Shown here: positions 61,029 to 64,000 of the stretch, in pieces
Position numbering within the stretch: the first letter of the stretch is position 1
Layout of the letters: every line of letters begins with the position of its first letter
Source of the DNA: Bacteroidota bacterium
Lineage (GTDB): Bacteria; Bacteroidota; Bacteroidia; Chitinophagales; Chitinophagaceae
DNA: 64,000 nt
Reading direction: 5' to 3'
NCBI GenBank assembly: GCA_028876495.1
Contig: JAGWRO010000089.1
Coordinates: 124,001 to 188,000, forward strand
The notes under the pieces: generated by a model
Told to the model about the DNA's origin: nothing
Database searches by the model: none
What the model saw: only the letters and a program-made list of their open reading frames with translations
Made by a program: the position numbers and the translations under genes

Positions 61029-61861
61029 ATTTGTCCGGTTATTCCGTTATAAATCATTTGAAATGCTAAAAAAACAATAATGATGGCAAAAAGTATTCGA
61101 AGCCATTTGGTTTCTGATTTTACGAGGATCTTCGAGCCTAAAAATGCACCGCCAATCACTCCAAGTACCACTGGCATGGACAGACCCGGATTGATATAAC
61201 CTCTTTGCATATAAATCCCGGCGCTCGCTGCAGCAGTCACGCCAATCATAAAGTTACTCGTCGTAGTGGAAACTTTAAAAGGCAGCCTCATAAAATGATC
61301 CATTGCAATTACTTTTAATGCACCGGAGCCGATACCCAATAATCCTGAAATTAAACCTGCAATTGCCATCATAAAAAAACCGCCTGGTATATTTTGGGCA
61401 GAATATTTGATTTCTCCCTTTGCTGTCGGATAAGAGCTGTCTAATTTTAATGCCGTCGCAAACTTTCCTGCTTTGGCTTGTACCAGCACTTCCTCTTTTT
61501 TCTTTAAGGATAGTGCTGCTGAAAAAATCAAAACAAATCCAAAAATAACGGCGATAATATGAGTAGGTGCATAAATGGCCAGGGTGGCACCACCCACCGC
61601 TCCGAGCGTGGTGGCAATTTCTAAAAACATGCCAATACGAATATTTGAAATTCCTTCTTTTACATACGCTGCGGCTGCGCCTGAGGAAGTGGCAATAACA
61701 GAGATGAGCGAAGCGCCAATAGCATAATGAATATCAACACCAAATCCCAGTGTCAGCAGCGGAATGATTACTACACCGCCACCTAAACCTGTCAATGAAC
61801 CAACTAATCCGGCTAAAAATGATCCGGCTAAAACGATGAGAGAAAAGAGAAGAACCGTCAT
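61025..61861 (-). CDS. TauE/SafE sulfite exporter family protein, full size
   Basis: 278 residues, about eight TM helices with the two-repeat layout (GSLTGLGGGVVIIPLLTLGFGVDIHYAIGASLISV near the N terminus and GLISGLLGIGSGALKVIAMDHFMRLPFKVSTTTSNFMIGVTA in the second half). Predicted exporter of sulfite/thiosulfate-type anions. First gene of TauE-DUF1634-Crp. A TACCTTTG -7-like box lies upstream, without the GTAAC site seen in the other sulfur promoters. Confidence 0.92.
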   Translation of the reverse strand: MTVLLFSLIVLAGSFLAGLVGSLTGLGGGVVIIPLLTLGFGVDIHYAIGASLISVIATSSGAAAAYVKEGISNIRIGMFLEIATTLGAVGGATLAIYAPTHIIAVIFGFVLIFSAALSLKKKEEVLVQAKAGKFATALKLDSSYPTAKGEIKYSAQNIPGGFFMMAIAGLISGLLGIGSGALKVIAMDHFMRLPFKVSTTTSNFMIGVTAAASAGIYMQRGYINPGLSMPVVLGVIGGAFLGSKILVKSETKWLRILFAIIIVFLAFQMIYNGITGQI

Positions 61862-61945
61862 ATTTTTTTAAAATTACGGCCAAAGGTACAGAATGCAGCA
61901 ACTTTCAGGCGCTTTAAATATCTATAAGTTGAGTAGGATAATTGC

Positions 61946-62254
61946 TTATTGATTAAACTTTTCGCGCCAGGCCAACATTCCACCTGTTAGGTTTTTTGTA
62001 TTGGAAAAGCCCATTTGCTCTAATATCATTGCGGCAATACCACTCCTTTGTCCGCTACGGCAATACAAGATTACTTCCTTGTTTTTAAGGTCTTCAATGT
62101 CTTCAATTTGCATGTTTTGAATGTTTCCTAAAGGAAGTGCAACTCCCCCAATGTTATATTCAGCTATTTCTTCAGGCTGTCTTACATCTACAAGATTTAG
62201 TTTTTCGCCTTTGTCCAGCCTTTCTTTTACTTCTTCAGGAGAAATATTCATCAT
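61946..62254 (-). CDS. Single-domain rhodanese (3)
   Basis: 102 residues. NLVDVRQPEEIAEYNIGGVALPLGNIQ and active-site loop YCRSGQRSGIAAMIL (CxxGxR). A sulfane-sulfur or general rhodanese; it lacks the CC pair of rhodaneses 1 and 2 and is thus from a different branch. It follows the PASTA gene by 5 nt and so may be co-transcribed with ddl-PASTA, while the TauE operon begins 84 nt later. Confidence 0.9.
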   Translation of the reverse strand: MMNISPEEVKERLDKGEKLNLVDVRQPEEIAEYNIGGVALPLGNIQNMQIEDIEDLKNKEVILYCRSGQRSGIAAMILEQMGFSNTKNLTGGMLAWREKFNQ

Positions 62255-62259
62255 ATTAT

Positions 62260-63078
62260 TTATTGTTTTATGAGTTGAGAACTATCGGTTTTTAAGCTAT
62301 CAATTGCGGGACGTTCTGCCTGTATCCAGATGTCCATTGTTTGTCCGGGCTGAATATAATTTGGTGAACTGTTATAATCATATACTCCAGGGTTTTGCCT
62401 GTAAATATAAGCGTTTGAAGTATCTGTAATATTCCCGGTTGTAAGTATAGCTGCCAACAAAATGCCTTTACTTGCCAGTAGGGATCTTGCGTCTTGTACC
62501 GTTAAACCTGTTAAATCCGGCACAGGAATCTGTACAGCTTCAAGTCCGCCACCAATAACTAAATCGATTTTGGAGCCCCACTTTATCTTTGAGCCAAAGG
62601 TTATCTTTTTGCCCTTGTAATCCTGTTCCAAAACTGATCCTTTCATAAAATTAGGACGATAAGTAGTGTCGCCCAATTCCAGATGATTTTTGGTGAGTTT
62701 ATCTACAGCAAAACGGTAACTCAATCCTTCAAGGTTGGGCATTTCAATCATTGGTAAAGTAGTGGGATTCACATTTAAAAAAACCGTACGGTTCACTTTC
62801 ACAGTTGCGCCCGGATCGGGTAATTGTTTTTTAACAGTATTTAAAGGCAGGCTGTCATTGTACAGTGAATCGGTGATAATTACATCAAAGCCTTTATTTT
62901 CTAAAAAATCAGTTGCACTGTCTACATTTTTTCCGATAACAGAAGGTACTTTTAAAGATTCTCCATGATGTGTGATCCAGCCGAGTGACTGAAAAAATAA
63001 AAGCCCAAGCAAGAATATTAAAGCTATGGCTGCCAGCAGATTCACTAAAAAACTTTGTCTTGCGATAAATCTAAACAC
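62260..63078 (-). CDS. PASTA-domain protein
   Basis: 272 residues. One TM helix (about 10-35), then three PASTA modules of about 70 residues (starting KVPSVIGKNVDSATDFLENKG, EMPNLEGLSYRFAVDKLTK, PVPDLTGLTVQDARSLLASKG) on the periplasmic side. PASTA domains bind peptidoglycan or lipid II. No kinase domain, unlike PknB-type proteins. The ddl gene lies 45 nt upstream and this neighbourhood (ddl-PASTA) is typical of Bacteroidota. Confidence 0.92.
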   Translation of the reverse strand: MFRFIARQSFLVNLLAAIALIFLLGLLFFQSLGWITHHGESLKVPSVIGKNVDSATDFLENKGFDVIITDSLYNDSLPLNTVKKQLPDPGATVKVNRTVFLNVNPTTLPMIEMPNLEGLSYRFAVDKLTKNHLELGDTTYRPNFMKGSVLEQDYKGKKITFGSKIKWGSKIDLVIGGGLEAVQIPVPDLTGLTVQDARSLLASKGILLAAILTTGNITDTSNAYIYRQNPGVYDYNSSPNYIQPGQTMDIWIQAERPAIDSLKTDSSQLIKQ

Positions 63079-63123
63079 GGTACATGTATAAGTGAAAAAA
63101 TAAAGTGTTGCAATTTAATAAAT

Positions 63124-64000
63124 TTAAGCAGGTAAACATTCCTCCAGTAACGCCGTATAAAAATCCATCAATGTCCAACCCATTACTTTTACCTGCTGGG
63201 GAACAAGGCTGGCTTCAGTTTGACCGGGTACAGTGTTTATTTCCAGCATGTAGGGTTGATGGTCTTCCTCGTTATAAATAAAGTCTATCCTTACAATTCC
63301 ACGGCAATTAAAAATTTGATAAATTTTTATCGCCTGCTCTTTTATTTGCAGGGCAATATCATCTGTTACTTCGGCAGGTGTTATTTCCTGGCTGGCGCCA
63401 AGATATTTTGCTTCATAATCAAAAAACTCTTTTTTGGTTATGATCTCAGTGATTGGTAAAGGAATGATCTTTCCTTTTGATTTAAAAACACCAATCGTTA
63501 ATTCTCTTCCTTTGATAAATTCCTCTACCAAAACCTGGTCGTCTTCTTTAAAAGCTTTTTGGATGGCTACGCCTAATTCTTCTGAAGGAGAATTCACTTT
63601 GCTCATGCCAATACTTGATCCGCCATTATTAGGCTTCACGAAGACCGGAAATTTTAAATTTTTAACTAATTCATCCGGGCTTTGATAGGTATTTTTAAAT
63701 AATAATACTGAATTAGCTACTTTAATTCCGGCAAAGGAAGCCACCGCCACTGTATATCTTTTATTAAAAGTAAGTGCTGAAATGGCGCAATTGCATGAAG
63801 TGTAAGGAAGGCCAAGCATATCAAAATATCCCTGCAATTTTCCGTCTTCGCCAGGCGTTCCATGAATACCGATCAAAACCGCCTCAAAATGTATTTTTTG
63901 TTGGTCAACGATGATTGAAAAATCATTTTTATCTACTTCAGTTTTTCCATTCTTATATTCATAAAACCAACCTTTTGGTGTAATATCAATTTTATAATAG
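63124..64000 (-). CDS. ddl: D-alanine-D-alanine ligase (5' partial at window edge)
   Basis: About 292 visible residues; the frame stays open to the window end (upstream residues read YYKIDITPKGWFYEYK), so the true start lies outside. ATP-grasp enzyme that joins two D-Ala for peptidoglycan. Motifs: ALIGIHGTPGED-like start (here VLIGIHGTPGEDGKLQG), NNGGSSIGMSKV (glycine-rich loop), VLVEEFIKGRELTIGVF, RIDFIYNEE and EINTVPGQTEASLVPQQ with the metal and substrate residues. C-terminal end present. Precedes the PASTA gene. Confidence 0.95.
   Translation of the reverse strand, partial: YYKIDITPKGWFYEYKNGKTEVDKNDFSIIVDQQKIHFEAVLIGIHGTPGEDGKLQGYFDMLGLPYTSCNCAISALTFNKRYTVAVASFAGIKVANSVLLFKNTYQSPDELVKNLKFPVFVKPNNGGSSIGMSKVNSPSEELGVAIQKAFKEDDQVLVEEFIKGRELTIGVFKSKGKIIPLPITEIITKKEFFDYEAKYLGASQEITPAEVTDDIALQIKEQAIKIYQIFNCRGIVRIDFIYNEEDHQPYMLEINTVPGQTEASLVPQQVKVMGWTLMDFYTALLEECLPA

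Noticed and set aside
1-64000. tRNA, rRNA, CRISPR, IS or prophage genes
   Set aside because: I read both strands for conserved tRNA arms, spaced repeats and transposase or phage proteins and saw none; a covariance search was not possible.

Overview
The window looks like chromosomal DNA of a Bacteroidota bacterium, most like the Chitinophagaceae. I infer this from the SusC/SusD pair at the left edge, the ASPIC/UnbV surface protein, head-GIN, DUF4136 and DUF3108 proteins, AT-rich DNA, frequent TTG starts, weak Shine-Dalgarno sites and promoters of the TAnnTTTG type. Genus cannot be named from sequence alone. There are no tRNA or rRNA genes, transposases, prophage genes or CRISPR arrays. Both edges cut a gene: susC on the left and ddl on the right.

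Layout. 1-8.1 kb: TonB-dependent SusC, SusD lipoprotein and a large FG-GAP/ASPIC protein (outer-membrane uptake, cargo unknown). 8.2-14.6 kb: rmuC, metZ, a repeat-rich spacer, a head-GIN protein, DinB, a missed 38-residue lipoprotein, a beta-barrel protein and a DUF4136 lipoprotein. 14.7-21.6 kb: tetR-tolC-hlyD-acrB efflux operon with a readable promoter/operator. 21.7-29 kb: DUF502, a zinc phospholipase/nuclease-like protein, serC, DUF1015, a TPR protein and an acyl-CoA synthetase. 29-37.2 kb: a stress/signalling block with a sigma-54 response regulator, a CHASE3 histidine kinase, BrkB, two tandem 49-residue membrane proteins, CsbD, YtxH and holin-like proteins, a relic gene and a frameshifted BNR-repeat gene. 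37-45 kb: FUSC, a CstB-like persulfide dioxygenase with an ArsR regulator, tsaB, RidA, a dehydrogenase, greA and a HIT protein. 45-56 kb: ruvC, an LPG-synthase-like membrane protein, DUF3108, MBL, MFS, uppP, DUF3098, ftsX, leuS and DUF202. 56-62.3 kb: a dense sulfane-sulfur cluster (thioredoxin, three rhodaneses, DUF6132, a second CstB-like protein, two TauE proteins, DUF1634, a methyltransferase and a Crp/Fnr regulator). 62.3-64 kb: PASTA protein and ddl.

The strongest non-gene signals are three. (1) A short element of about 37 bp (CAGTAAAC, then A-rich sequence, a C/G-rich core and TTTTTATTT at fixed spacing) has eight well-aligned copies and sits in five of seven convergent gene junctions; it may be a bidirectional AT-rich terminator. 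(2) Three promoters in the sulfur cluster carry a GTAAC-type Crp/Fnr-like site at exactly the same distance from the TTTG of the -7 box, next to a Crp/Fnr gene, suggesting a small persulfide regulon. (3) A strong hairpin-plus-U-tract lies between a consensus promoter and greA, reminiscent of the E. coli greA leader RNA. Two copies of a GC-rich structured repeat, one inside a 20-bp direct-repeat bracket, are also unexplained.
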